This document shows positions 1-8,831 of a DNA stretch of 64,000 nucleotides, one piece after another. The stretch covers positions 1 to 64,000 of the forward strand of contig DASTXR010000133.1 of assembly GCA_035765415.1 (NCBI GenBank). The letters are read 5' to 3'. The translations under genes and the position numbers were made by a program. This DNA comes from CADEED01 sp035765415 (lineage in GTDB: Bacteria > Pseudomonadota > Gammaproteobacteria > Steroidobacterales > Steroidobacteraceae). Every line of letters begins with the position of its first letter. Position 1 is the stretch's first letter. The notes under the pieces are model-generated. The model ran no database searches. It was not told the DNA's origin and saw only the letters and a program-made list of their open reading frames with translations.

Positions 1-385
1 CCAGGCGACGCAGCAGATCGCGCAGCTCGTGAACAACATTCAGATCGAAACGTCGGACACGATCAACACGGTCAACAAGACCATCTCGCAGGTGGTGCTG
101 GGTTCGGAGATCGCGGCGCGCTCGGGCGCGCAGATGCGCGAGACGCAGCAGTCCACCGCGTCGCTCGTGGAGCTGGTGAAGCGCATCACCTCCTCGGCCC
201 AGGTGCAGATGAAGATCACCACCGAGCTGCGCAACCGCGTGCACCAGATCGGCGCCAGCACGGAAAAGACCGCGGCGGAGATTCTGCTGCAGTCCGAGGC
301 CACTGCCGACCTGTCGAAGTCCGCCGACCGCCTCGTGGAGTCGGTGCGCGTGTTCAAACTACCCACGTCGGCCCGCGCGGCTTAA
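1..385 (+). CDS. Methyl-accepting chemotaxis protein, C-terminal end (PilJ-like), partial
   Basis: The gene enters from the left edge (reading frame starts at base 2) and ends with TAA at 383-385. About 127 residues are visible, rich in Ala, Ser, Thr, Glu and Gln with heptad-like spacing, as in the distal return helix of an MCP signalling domain. The conserved hairpin tip and any sensory or membrane part lie outside the window. The short tail after the last coiled-coil residues (KLPTSARAA) carries no CheR/CheB-type pentapeptide. A CheA-type kinase follows 21 bp downstream on the same strand, which supports a Pil-Chp-like receptor. PilJ identity is inferred from that neighbour; receptor-class identity is fairly sure. 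Confidence 0.75.
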   Translation, partial: QATQQIAQLVNNIQIETSDTINTVNKTISQVVLGSEIAARSGAQMRETQQSTASLVELVKRITSSAQVQMKITTELRNRVHQIGASTEKTAAEILLQSEATADLSKSADRLVESVRVFKLPTSARAA

Positions 386-406
386 GGAACGGCACGGAAC
401 GCATCG

Positions 407-3199
407 ATGCGCGGACAGGATCTACTCACAGCGCTCGCCGACGAGCTCAAGGGTCTCGCACCCGAGCTCGCGGCCGCGTACGACTCGGGTTCGCCGGGTG
501 ACGATACCTATGTAACGTCCGTATCGCGTCTTTCTGAAGCCGCCGGTTACATGGGGCTCGCGGGCGTTCAGCGCATCGGCGCCTGCGTGCTCGACAATCT
601 GCGGCACCTCGACGCCGACGACCTGGACGCGCGCGTGCTGGTGCGGCCGTTCTTCACCGAGTGGGCGATGCTGCTCGAGTCGCACCTGCGTAATGCCCTT
701 GAAGCGGCGCCCATCGATGCGCTGATCGCGCATTTCGGCGGCGGCTGGGTGCCGCTGCCGCTCGACGACTCCGCCCTCACCGAATTGCGCGCCGAGCTCG
801 CGGCCGCGAGCGGCATCGGCGCCGCGCTCGACGAGACCGAACAGGCCGCGCCCGAGGCGCTGGACGAGTCGGATCTCTCGCTCGCCATCTCGAGCGACGT
901 GGACGACTCGCTGATCGACGCGTTCCTGCACGACTCGCCGCCGCAGGCCGCGGAGGTCACGCAATCGCTGCAGGGCTGGATCGCCGACCCGACGCAGTCC
1001 GAACTGTTGCGCAGCGCCAAGCGCGCTGCCCACACGCTCAAGGGCTCGGCCAACATTCTCGGCATCCGCGGCGTGGCCAGGCTCGCGCATCGCCTCGAAG
1101 ACATCCTCGAAATCTGCGAGACCGACAGCGCCCCACCCTCTGCGTTGCGTACACGCGCGCTGGTGTCGGCCGCCGATTGCCTCGAGCAGATGGTGGCCAC
1201 CGTCGCCGGCGAAGACCGCGCGCCGGACAACCCGCTCGGCGTCATCGAACTACTCGACGCGGCGCGCAACAACGATGCGGCCGAAACGATTCCCGAGCAT
1301 GCGCCCGAGGCCCCGGCCGCGCCGGCGCGCACCGCGCCCGCGGCAACCACCGCGGCGCGAACCGAAGCCAAGGCCACGACGCGCGTGCCCACCGAGTTGC
1401 TCGACAACCTGGTGCGCATGGTGGGCGAGCTCACGATCAAGATCGGCGAGCTCGACCAGGAACTGAAATCCGCGGCCGGCCATTCGCGCCAGCTTGTCGA
1501 ACAGGATCGCTCGATCCAGAAGCGGCTGTTCGAGCTCGAGAATTCGGTGGACATCCGCGGCGTCGCCGCGCGCCACAAGCTGCATGCGGTCGAGACCGCG
1601 CATCCGGACTTCGATTCGCTGGAAATGGACCAGTACAACGAAGTGCAGTCGCTCACGCGCGCGCTCATCGAAGAAACCACCGACGCGCGCGACCTGGGCA
1701 TCGGACTCAAGGACGAGCTCGCCGGGCTCGCGGGCATCCTGCACCAGCAGCAGCGCCTCATGCGCGAGCTGCAGCATCTCACTTCGCAGACGCGCATGGC
1801 GCCGGTGGCGACGCTGGTGCCGCGCCTGCAGCGCAACGTGCGCCAGACGGCCGCGGCGACTCACAAACTGGCGTCGCTCGTGGTGGTGGGCTCGGACATC
1901 CTCGTCGATTCCGAAGTGCTGAATCAGTTGATCGACCCGCTGCTGCACATCCTGCGCAATGCGGTCGACCATGGACTCGAATTGCCCGCGGAACGCGAGG
2001 CGGCGGGCAAGCCGCGCGCGGGCACCATCACGCTGACCGTGGCGCGACGTGGCCAGGTGGTCACCGTGCAGGTGGCCGACGACGGCCGCGGCCTCAACCT
2101 CGCCGACATTCGTGCCAAGGCCGTCGAACGCGGGCTGCTCGATGCGCAAGCCACGCCCAGCGACGCTGAAATCGCGCGCCTCACGTTGCTGCCCGGCTTC
2201 TCCACGCGCGATGCAGTCACCGAGATTTCCGGCCGCGGCGTCGGCCTCGACGTGGTGGCCACGCGCCTGCGTGCGCTCTCCGGCTCCATCGACATCCGCT
2301 CCAGGGCGGGTGCCGGCCTCTCGATCGAGCTGCGCTTCCAGGCGTCCCTCGTGGCCACGCACGCGCTGTTCGTGCGCGACGGCGGCCAGATATTCGGCAT
2401 CGCCAGCCACACCGTGCGCATGGCCGTGCCCGCGGTGGCCGTGCTGCTCGAGCGCGAGGGTGGCGTTCTCTACACGCGCGTGGATGACACTCGTTATCCG
2501 GCGCACGAACTGGCGACGCTCACCGGCATGCGTGGCGCGGCGAGCCCGGAGCGCCGCAACCTCGTGCTCGTCGACAGCGAAACCGGCCCGGTCGGCGTGC
2601 TCGTCGACGCGGTGCTCGAAGCCAGCGAGCTCGTGACCCGGCCCACCGGCCGCTATTTCAAGCGTATTCCCGGCGTCGCCGGCATCGGCCTCACCGGCAA
2701 CGGCGCCGTGATCCCGCTGCTCGACATCGCCGAGCTCGCGCGCACGCCGCGCGACCAGGCCATGCGCGCCGCGGCCGAAGCGCGTTCCGCGGCGGCGGAG
2801 CTGCGCCGCTCGCGCGTGCTCATCGTCGACGATTCCATGTCGGTGCGCCGCGCGGTGGCGACGCTGCTCCAGGACCATGGTTATGACGTCATCCTCGCGC
2901 GCGACGGCCTCGAAGCCGTCAAGTCCATGGAATCGATGCGGCCCGACGTGCTGGTCACCGACCTCGAAATGCCCAACATGAACGGCCTGGAGCTCGCGGC
3001 GCACGTGCGTGCGCGCAGCGAGCTCGTCCACCTGCCGGTCATCATGATCACCTCGCGTTCGATGGACAAACATCGCCGGCAGGCGATGGCCAGCGGCGTG
3101 AACGTTTATCTGACCAAACCGTATACCGACCAAGAGTTGTTGCAACACGTGGCCACTGCCCTGTCCGAGCGCGTCGAGAAACGCGCGGCGGCGGGCTAA
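407..3199 (+). CDS. Hybrid CheA-type histidine kinase with C-terminal receiver (ChpA/PilL-like)
   Basis: A 930-residue chemosensory kinase that should phosphorylate a partner response regulator when driven by the upstream receptor. An N-terminal region (about 1-160) has no motif I recognise. One Hpt domain follows at about 165-270, with the phospho-acceptor His near residue 209 in the motif HTLKGSA. After an Ala/Pro linker come the dimerisation domain (about 325-500), the ATPase core (N-box HILRNAVDHG near 514, G1 DDGRG near 558, G2 GRGVGLD near 609), a CheW-like domain (about 645-790) and a receiver (about 800-925, phospho-Asp in VTDLEMP). Pseudomonas ChpA is far longer, with many Hpt domains; this is a compact single-Hpt form. 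The receiver-bearing gene downstream is 21 bp away. The kinase assignment is secure; the exact pathway is inferred. Confidence 0.9.
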   Translation: MRGQDLLTALADELKGLAPELAAAYDSGSPGDDTYVTSVSRLSEAAGYMGLAGVQRIGACVLDNLRHLDADDLDARVLVRPFFTEWAMLLESHLRNALEAAPIDALIAHFGGGWVPLPLDDSALTELRAELAAASGIGAALDETEQAAPEALDESDLSLAISSDVDDSLIDAFLHDSPPQAAEVTQSLQGWIADPTQSELLRSAKRAAHTLKGSANILGIRGVARLAHRLEDILEICETDSAPPSALRTRALVSAADCLEQMVATVAGEDRAPDNPLGVIELLDAARNNDAAETIPEHAPEAPAAPARTAPAATTAARTEAKATTRVPTELLDNLVRMVGELTIKIGELDQELKSAAGHSRQLVEQDRSIQKRLFELENSVDIRGVAARHKLHAVETAHPDFDSLEMDQYNEVQSLTRALIEETTDARDLGIGLKDELAGLAGILHQQQRLMRELQHLTSQTRMAPVATLVPRLQRNVRQTAAATHKLASLVVVGSDILVDSEVLNQLIDPLLHILRNAVDHGLELPAEREAAGKPRAGTITLTVARRGQVVTVQVADDGRGLNLADIRAKAVERGLLDAQATPSDAEIARLTLLPGFSTRDAVTEISGRGVGLDVVATRLRALSGSIDIRSRAGAGLSIELRFQASLVATHALFVRDGGQIFGIASHTVRMAVPAVAVLLEREGGVLYTRVDDTRYPAHELATLTGMRGAASPERRNLVLVDSETGPVGVLVDAVLEASELVTRPTGRYFKRIPGVAGIGLTGNGAVIPLLDIAELARTPRDQAMRAAAEARSAAAELRRSRVLIVDDSMSVRRAVATLLQDHGYDVILARDGLEAVKSMESMRPDVLVTDLEMPNMNGLELAAHVRARSELVHLPVIMITSRSMDKHRRQAMASGVNVYLTKPYTDQELLQHVATALSERVEKRAAAG

Positions 3200-3220
3200 C
3201 CACATTTCAGGGTAATTGCC

Positions 3221-4663
3221 ATGAGTATCAAAACCCGCGTCCTCAATGTCCGAGTCGTCGGCTTTTCCGCTCCCGAGCGGCAGATGCTGAACTCGATCTT
3301 CCTGTTGTCGGTCGCTCCGGCACGCCAGATCGGCTACAAGCTCTGGAATCCCGAGACCGGCGTGGCGCCGGACATGTACCTGCTGGACGGTGACAGCGAA
3401 AGCGCCGTCGCGAGCTGGCAAGCCACGTTCTCGAGCACTTCGGACCGCACGCTGGTGGTCGGCTCGAAGAACACCGACGTGGGTGTGGCCGCAGCTTCGC
3501 GGCCGCTCGGCCTGAAGGTGGTCGGCGCCATGGATCGCCTGGCGATCGCGTTGAACAACGTGCGCGAGTCCGCGGGCATGGATGTGTCCGAGCCGCGCGC
3601 GGGAACGCTGCCGACCTCGGGCATGGAAACCGGCCCCAGCTCCCCGGCGAAGACCTCCACCGGCATGACCTCGCAACAGCCGTCGCTGTCGGCCAGCATG
3701 AGCTCGATTCCGCCGATGTCGGCGAGCAGTCATGCGATGACGGCGAGCAGCAACGCCATGCCCAGCGGCACGCTGCCCACCGCGATGACCGCCGCCGCGC
3801 CGGCCGCCACGGTGCTGCCGAGCATGACGCTGCAGCCGAACGTCGCGCCGCCGCTCGAGAAGCCGCTCGACAAGTCGATGAACGAAAAGCCGGTCACGGA
3901 AAAAGCCGTCGACAAGCTGCTGAGCGACAAACCCGTTGAAAAGACCGTGGTCGAAAAGACGGTGGTCGAAAAGACTGCGGCGGAAAAGATCCTGTCATCG
4001 GCTGCCGCGCTGGCCGCCAGCGGCGTGACGCCGCTGTCGCCGTCGGCACTTTCTGCCGCTGTGGCACCTACCGCAGCCACGCGCGCCAATCTGCGCGTGG
4101 TGCAGAACCCCTCGCCGCTCGCCGCATCGCTGCCGGCCGCGGCGCGTATCGCCGACGCACCGATGGTGCCGCCGCCGACCGCGCCCCTGCCCGCGGCCGC
4201 CGCGCCGGTGGCCACGCCGGTGGCCGCGTCGATGCCGCCGCCCGTGCCGGTGTCGCCCATCGCAACGCCCACGCCACGCCACGAAGAGCACAACTTCCGC
4301 GTGCTCGCGGTGGACGACAGCCCGCTCATGCGCACGTTCCTGCAGAACAAGCTGCAGCCTTACGGCATCGCGCCCGAGTTCGCCTCATCGGGCGAGGAAG
4401 CGCTGTTCAAGATCTCCAAACAACATTTCGACATGATCTTCCTCGACGTGATGCTGCCCGGCATGGACGGCTACGACGTCTGCAAGATGATCAAGAAAAA
4501 CAAGGACAACTCGCTGATGAAGGTCGTCATGCTCACCAGCAAGGACAAGACCTTCGACAAGATCCGCGGCACGATGGCCGGCTGCGACGGCTACCTGACC
4601 AAGCCGGTGGACGAAATGAAGTTGCGCGCCATCATCGAAAGGCACACTGTCACCCGGAAGTGA
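3221..4663 (+). CDS. Response regulator: degenerate N-terminal receiver-like domain, long linker, C-terminal receiver
   Basis: 480 residues. The C-terminal 120 or so form a complete receiver: acidic pair in VLAVDDSPLMR, phospho-Asp in FLDVMLPGMDGYDV, Thr/Ser in VVMLTSKD and Lys in YLTKPVDE. Residues about 1-110 look like a second, degraded receiver fold (YLLDGDSE, then a VVGSKN-like strand). Between them lies a low-complexity Ala/Pro/Ser/Met linker of some 240 residues with a short Lys/Glu tandem repeat (EKTVV repeated) around 235-255. There is no DNA-binding or enzymatic output domain, so it probably acts through protein contact, as PilG or PilH do. It sits between the CheA-type kinase and a Ser/Thr kinase, whose SD sequence begins a few bases after this stop. 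The receiver is certain; the pathway is inferred. Confidence 0.85.
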   Translation: MSIKTRVLNVRVVGFSAPERQMLNSIFLLSVAPARQIGYKLWNPETGVAPDMYLLDGDSESAVASWQATFSSTSDRTLVVGSKNTDVGVAAASRPLGLKVVGAMDRLAIALNNVRESAGMDVSEPRAGTLPTSGMETGPSSPAKTSTGMTSQQPSLSASMSSIPPMSASSHAMTASSNAMPSGTLPTAMTAAAPAATVLPSMTLQPNVAPPLEKPLDKSMNEKPVTEKAVDKLLSDKPVEKTVVEKTVVEKTAAEKILSSAAALAASGVTPLSPSALSAAVAPTAATRANLRVVQNPSPLAASLPAAARIADAPMVPPPTAPLPAAAAPVATPVAASMPPPVPVSPIATPTPRHEEHNFRVLAVDDSPLMRTFLQNKLQPYGIAPEFASSGEEALFKISKQHFDMIFLDVMLPGMDGYDVCKMIKKNKDNSLMKVVMLTSKDKTFDKIRGTMAGCDGYLTKPVDEMKLRAIIERHTVTRK

Positions 4664-4683
4664 AAACAAGGAATTTTTCACTC

Positions 4684-5934
4684 ATGACCGAACGAGTTCT
4701 CATCATGCGTCACGCCAGCGGCCTGGTTAACCGGGCCCGGCGTCTCGCCATCGTCAAGTGGCCCACGGCCAAGCTCGAGGTGCACGACCTCGCGGCCTAC
4801 GGAAAACCGCCCGAGGATTTCCGCTGGGACCGTTATGCGCACCTGCTGATCGACGACGAGTACCTGCGCAAGGAAGGCCTGCTGTGGCTGTCGGACCTGC
4901 GCAGCAAGCCTAACTTCCCGAAAATCGTGCGCGTGTTGCCCGACCCGGGCCGGCACACGCCGCCGGCCGAGATCGACGTCAAGGCGCCGCCGGTCCCGCC
5001 GCGCAAGATCGAGAACAAGACTGCGACGCGCCCGGAACCCGCCACCGACAGTCCCAGCATGATTGCCCGTGTCGAGACGCGGCGCCTGGCCGACGCCGAA
5101 GCCGTGCTCAAGCTCGCGGGCATCGAGGGCTTCACGCCCGTCAAACCCCTGGGCAGCGGCGCGACCGCCAATGTCTGCCTGTGCGAACGCGTCAGCGACA
5201 AGCAGCAGGTGGTGCTCAAGATCCTCAAAGGCGAAGGCAGCGGCGATTCGGACCTGCTGTCGCGTTTCGTGCAGGAATATTTCGCGGCGTCGAGCATCGA
5301 CAGCCCGTACGTGGCCAAGGTGTTCGAGCATGGCTTCACCGACAGCCACGCCTACATCGTGATGGAGTATTTCCCGTCGGGTGACCTGCGATCCCGCGTG
5401 GCGCGCGACCGGCCCAACGTCGAGGAGTCGCTGATCATCGTCGGCTCGATCCTGTCGGCGCTCACCTCGGTACACGCGGCCGGCATCATCCACCGCGATC
5501 TGAAGCCCGCGAACGTCATGTTCCGCGAGGACGGCACCATCGCGCTCGTGGATTTCGGCAGCGCGCGGCGCGACGCCGACCCGGTGGCGAAGACGCTCGC
5601 CGGGGTCGTCATCGGCACGCCTTACTACCTGTCGCCCGAGCAGGCGCTCGGCGGCACCGCGGACGAACGATCGGATCTCTACAGCGTGGGCGTGATGCTG
5701 TACGAGCTGCTCACGGGGCAGCGCATGTACGCGGCGGCGTCGCTGGTCGCGTTGTTCGAGATGCACAAGAACGCGCCGATTCCGAAGCTCCCGGAAAACC
5801 TGGCGCGGCTCCAGCCCTTCCTCGAGCGCATGGTTTCGAAGAAGCCCGAAGAGCGCTACCTGACTGCCGCCGAGGCGTTCCAGGCGCTCATGGAATTCTC
5901 GATGTCCGAGGCCGAGTCCCCCGCCGCGGCTTAA
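4684..5934 (+). CDS. Ser/Thr protein kinase with degenerate receiver-like N-terminus
   Basis: 416 residues from ATG 4684, chosen because AAGGA at 4668-4672 sits 11 bases upstream. A GTG at 4660, overlapping the previous stop, is the alternative and would add eight residues. The C-terminal half is a complete Hanks-type kinase: glycine loop GSGATANV, Lys in VVLKIL, HRDLKPAN catalytic loop, DFG, and SPEQ in the activation segment. The first 90 or so residues resemble a receiver core (VLIMRH, LLIDDE, KIVRVLP) without the full phosphorylation set, followed by a Pro-rich linker. No transmembrane helix or PASTA repeat is visible, so it should be cytoplasmic. Position directly after the chemosensory genes suggests it works in the same pathway, which is inference. 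Its TAA overlaps the palindromic repeat that begins at 5933. Confidence 0.88.
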   Translation: MTERVLIMRHASGLVNRARRLAIVKWPTAKLEVHDLAAYGKPPEDFRWDRYAHLLIDDEYLRKEGLLWLSDLRSKPNFPKIVRVLPDPGRHTPPAEIDVKAPPVPPRKIENKTATRPEPATDSPSMIARVETRRLADAEAVLKLAGIEGFTPVKPLGSGATANVCLCERVSDKQQVVLKILKGEGSGDSDLLSRFVQEYFAASSIDSPYVAKVFEHGFTDSHAYIVMEYFPSGDLRSRVARDRPNVEESLIIVGSILSALTSVHAAGIIHRDLKPANVMFREDGTIALVDFGSARRDADPVAKTLAGVVIGTPYYLSPEQALGGTADERSDLYSVGVMLYELLTGQRMYAAASLVALFEMHKNAPIPKLPENLARLQPFLERMVSKKPEERYLTAAEAFQALMEFSMSEAESPAAA

Positions 5935-5973
5935 TGGGGACACTCCCCATTTCCTAGCAAAAGGGGCCGCACC
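5933..5973 (+). repeat. Palindromic repeat, copy 1 (41 bp)
   Basis: Begins inside the TAA of the kinase gene with the near-palindrome AATGGGGACACTCCCCATT, then CCTAG, CAAAAGGGG and CCGCACC. An inverted copy with one visible mismatch lies at 7093-7133; together they bracket the topoisomerase IB gene. Other members lie at 8832-8858, 51528-51564 and 51685-51725. It could fold into a stem-loop in mRNA. A REP-like origin is inferred. Confidence 0.85.
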
Positions 5974-5974
5974 A

Positions 5975-6002
5975 CGACTGGGCGGAACCTGACACCCAGT
6001 CG
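5975..6002. repeat. Inverted repeat adjoining repeat copy 1
   Basis: CGACTGGG at 5975-5982 pairs perfectly with CCCAGTCG at 5995-6002 across a 12-base loop. It follows the 41-bp repeat immediately and may be part of the same element. It lies in the 137-bp leader before the topoisomerase gene, so it might also affect that transcript. Confidence 0.55.
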
Positions 6003-6071
6003 CGCCTCACACGCCCGGGGACTTCAGCGTGACCTACAGCGCGAGCGTCGCGCGGCCCGCAGGCTTGCCGC

Positions 6072-7088
6072 ATGCCGCCGGTACCCCGAGGTCTCGTCTA
6101 CGTCAGTGATCAGGCGCGCGGCATCCGTCGCGTGCGACTACCTGCGCTCAAGAAGAACGCGCCGCCGCGATTCCATTACGTCGGGCCGTCGGGCCGGCGC
6201 ATTCGCGACGCCCGCACTCTGGCGCGCATCGCAAAGCTCGCCATCCCGCCGGCCTACGAAGATGTCTGGATCTGCACGAATCCACGCGGTCATCTGCAGG
6301 CCACGGGCCGCGACGCGCGCGGCCGCAAGCAATATCGCTATCATGAAGCATTCCGCAGCGCCCGCGACGACCACAAACACTCGCGCATGCTGAGCTTCGG
6401 CAAGGCGCTGGATCGCCTGCGCGCCAGCGTGCGTCGCGACCTGAAGCGTCCGGGCCTGCCGCGCGAAAAGGTGCTCGCGCTCGTAGTGAAACTGCTGGAC
6501 TCGACGCAGGTGCGCGTCGGCAACGCCGAATACGCCCGCAGCAACGGCAGCTTCGGGCTGACAACCCTGCGCGACCGCCACGCGCGATTCTCGCGCGGCA
6601 AGGCGCTGCTGCAGTTCCGCGGCAAGGGCGGCGCCGATCACGATGTGCTCGTCGACGACGCACGGCTCGCGAAGCTCGTGCGCCGATGCCAGGAGCTGCC
6701 CGGCCAAGCGCTGTTTCAATATTTGGATGACGACGGCGGCCGGCGCGCCATCGATTCAGGACAGGTGAACGACTATCTACGCGAACGCATGGGCGAGGAC
6801 TTCACGGCCAAGGATTTCCGCACATGGCACGCCACGCTCAACGCGGTCGCGCTGCTCGACAAGGTGCCCGTGCCGGAAAAGCCCGGCGAACGCGCGCTGC
6901 GCCGGTGCATCAACGACGTGGTCAAGGAAGTGGCGGCGGGCCTGCGAAATACGCCGGCGGTGTGTCGCAAGTCGTACATCAATCCCGCGGTTTTCACCGC
7001 ATGGCAGAGCGGCGAGCTTCGCCGCTGCACCGCGCGCCGGCGACCGGCGAAAGCGCTGCTGGCGCTGCTAGGCCGCGCCCGAACCTGA
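6072..7088 (+). CDS. DNA topoisomerase IB (poxvirus/eukaryote type)
   Basis: 338 residues, close to the usual length of bacterial topoisomerase IB. It relaxes supercoils through a transient 3'-phosphotyrosyl nick. The N-terminal DNA-binding domain contains the YRYHEAFR segment. Catalytic residues visible are the Arg in STQVRVGN, the Lys in FRGKGG, the Arg/His pair in FRTWHA, and the active-site Tyr in CRKSYINP near residue 310. The start lacks a strong SD, but the N-terminal sequence RGLVYVSDQARGIRRVR fits the family. The gene stands alone on the + strand between inverted 41-bp repeats (5933-5973 and 7093-7133), and its TGA falls in a short GAACCTGAC segment that recurs next to copy 1. This bracketing raises the possibility that it moved as a unit. 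Confidence 0.93.
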   Translation: MPPVPRGLVYVSDQARGIRRVRLPALKKNAPPRFHYVGPSGRRIRDARTLARIAKLAIPPAYEDVWICTNPRGHLQATGRDARGRKQYRYHEAFRSARDDHKHSRMLSFGKALDRLRASVRRDLKRPGLPREKVLALVVKLLDSTQVRVGNAEYARSNGSFGLTTLRDRHARFSRGKALLQFRGKGGADHDVLVDDARLAKLVRRCQELPGQALFQYLDDDGGRRAIDSGQVNDYLRERMGEDFTAKDFRTWHATLNAVALLDKVPVPEKPGERALRRCINDVVKEVAAGLRNTPAVCRKSYINPAVFTAWQSGELRRCTARRRPAKALLALLGRART

Positions 7089-7092
7089 CCCA

Positions 7093-7133
7093 GGTGCGGC
7101 CCCTTTTGCTAGAAAATGGGGAGTGTCCCCATT
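7093..7133 (-). repeat. Palindromic repeat, copy 2 (inverted relative to copy 1)
   Basis: Reverse-complement counterpart of 5933-5973 with one mismatch. It starts five bases after the topoisomerase stop, and its AATGGGG end overlaps the TAA (7132-7134) of the M28 peptidase gene, so the palindromic end again touches a stop codon. Confidence 0.85.
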
Positions 7134-8805
7134 ACTGCGCCAGGGCCTTCTTGCGGGCGGCCTCGAACTCGTCGCCCGGGTTCCACGTGGGCATGGCATC
7201 TGCCTGCGCGACCAGCCAACCGGTGTAGAAGCCGATCGATGCGTCCTCGATCATGCCGTCGAACACCCAGGTGTCGTCGATCTCGTCGCTGGGCTGGTGA
7301 TAGACGTGTTCTTCCCATTGCTCGGCCTGCTCGCGGCCCCAGCCGGCGGGTTTTCCGATGTAGTCCGTGCCGTTGTCGAAATACAGCGCGGGTACGCCGA
7401 TCTTGGCGAAGTTGAACTGGTCGGAACGATAGAAATAGCCGCGGTCCGGAAACTGGTCCGGCACCAGCTTGCGCCCCTGCTTCTCGACGAGCGCGCGCGC
7501 AATGTCATCGAGCGAAGACTTGCCGGCGCCGATCTGCGTGAGGTCGCGCGTGCGGCCGCGGTAGTCGCCGCCGTCATAGTTGATGTTGGCGGCGATCTTG
7601 CCGGGCGCGAACGTCGGGTGCAGCGAGTAATACTTGCTGCCTAACAACCCCTGCTCTTCTCCGGCCACGAACAGCATGAGCACCGACCGTCGCGGGCGCT
7701 CGGGCAGCGCCGCCATGGCGCGCGCGATGGCCAGCACCTGGGCGCAGCCGGCGGCGTTGTCTTCGGCGCCGTTGTAGATCTTGTCGCCGGTCGCGTCGGG
7801 CTCTCCGATGCCGAAGTGATCGTGGTGCGCCGTGAACACCACGACCTCGTCCTTGAGCTTCGGATCGCTGCCCGGCAGCAGGCCGGCCACGTTCGCGGTG
7901 CGCACGCGCGAGACCTTGGTGTCGAACTGGATGGAGGTGTTGAGCGCCAGCGGGACCGGCTTGAAAGCGCGGGTCTTCGCCGCGGCGATCAGCTTGTCGA
8001 GATCGTGTCCGCCCGCCTTCACGAGCCGTCGTGCGGCGGCCTCGGTGGCCCAGCCCTTGAGCTGGATGCGCGGCTCGCCTTCGGCGGGCAGCTCGAACTG
8101 CTCACCGCCCCACGACGACTGCACCACCTGCCACGGATAACCCGCGGACGGCGTGGTGTGCACGATGATGACGCCGGCCGCGCCATGGCGCGCGGCGCTT
8201 TCGTACTTGTAGACCCAGCGGCCGTAGTAGAGGCGCGTCTTGCCGGCAAACAACTTCGGATCCCAGTCCGGATCGTTGTTGAGCATGACGAGCACTTTGC
8301 CTTTGACGTCGACGCCCTTGAAGTCATCCCACTTGTATTCGGGTGCTTCGATACCGTAGCCGACGAAGACGAGGCCGGCGTCCTTGATGGCGGCGCTTGG
8401 CGTCTGCACGCCGGAGCCTGCGATGTAGTCCTCGGACAGCTTGAGGTCCACCTTGCCGTTCTTGCCGGCGAACGACCAGACGGCCGGCAGATGCGCGGTG
8501 GTGCCGACCACGTCGACGGCCTGCTCCCAGCCGCCCTTCCCGCCGCCGGGTAGATAGCCCAGCGACTGCAGCTCGGCGGCCAGATAGAGGCGCGCCAGCG
8601 CGTCGCCGCGCGTGGCCGGGCCGCGGCCTTCGAGCTCGTCGGAGGCGAGGAAGCGGATGGGCGCTTCGAGCGCGTGCGCCGTGATCTGCGCCCTGGCGAC
8701 GGCCTGCACGTTGGCGGGAATGTCGTACGGACCAGCGGCAGCGGCGGCGCCGGCAAACAGGAAGACAGCGAGCGATACCGCGCGCGAACCGGACTTGGTG
8801 AACAT
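7132..8805 (-). CDS. M28-family zinc metallopeptidase with PA domain, secreted
   Basis: 557 residues from the ATG at 8805, chosen because it starts a clean signal peptide (MFTKSGSRAVSLAVFLFAG then AAAAA). The longer frame upstream begins in the palindromic repeat and reads MGTVPIS, which I treat as spurious. The peptidase core carries metal-ligand motifs: His/Asp in AHHDHFGIG, Asp in NGAEDNAAG, the Glu pair in AGEEQGLLGS, and a distal His in EEHVYHQPSDE. A PA-type inserted domain lies at about residues 135-265. The family includes aminopeptidases and carboxypeptidase-Q-like enzymes; the substrate cannot be read from sequence. Export to the periplasm or beyond is predicted. It lies downstream of algC on the same strand but is separated from it by a repeat, so it is probably not part of the polysaccharide locus. 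Confidence 0.88.
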   Translation of the reverse strand: MFTKSGSRAVSLAVFLFAGAAAAAGPYDIPANVQAVARAQITAHALEAPIRFLASDELEGRGPATRGDALARLYLAAELQSLGYLPGGGKGGWEQAVDVVGTTAHLPAVWSFAGKNGKVDLKLSEDYIAGSGVQTPSAAIKDAGLVFVGYGIEAPEYKWDDFKGVDVKGKVLVMLNNDPDWDPKLFAGKTRLYYGRWVYKYESAARHGAAGVIIVHTTPSAGYPWQVVQSSWGGEQFELPAEGEPRIQLKGWATEAAARRLVKAGGHDLDKLIAAAKTRAFKPVPLALNTSIQFDTKVSRVRTANVAGLLPGSDPKLKDEVVVFTAHHDHFGIGEPDATGDKIYNGAEDNAAGCAQVLAIARAMAALPERPRRSVLMLFVAGEEQGLLGSKYYSLHPTFAPGKIAANINYDGGDYRGRTRDLTQIGAGKSSLDDIARALVEKQGRKLVPDQFPDRGYFYRSDQFNFAKIGVPALYFDNGTDYIGKPAGWGREQAEQWEEHVYHQPSDEIDDTWVFDGMIEDASIGFYTGWLVAQADAMPTWNPGDEFEAARKKALAQ

Positions 8806-8831
8806 CAGGATTACCTTCTGGAAGGATTTCG

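Noticed and set aside
1250..3733. An 827-residue - strand open frame opposite the CheA gene
   Set aside because: Low-complexity His/Arg-rich shadow of a gene with intact kinase motifs.
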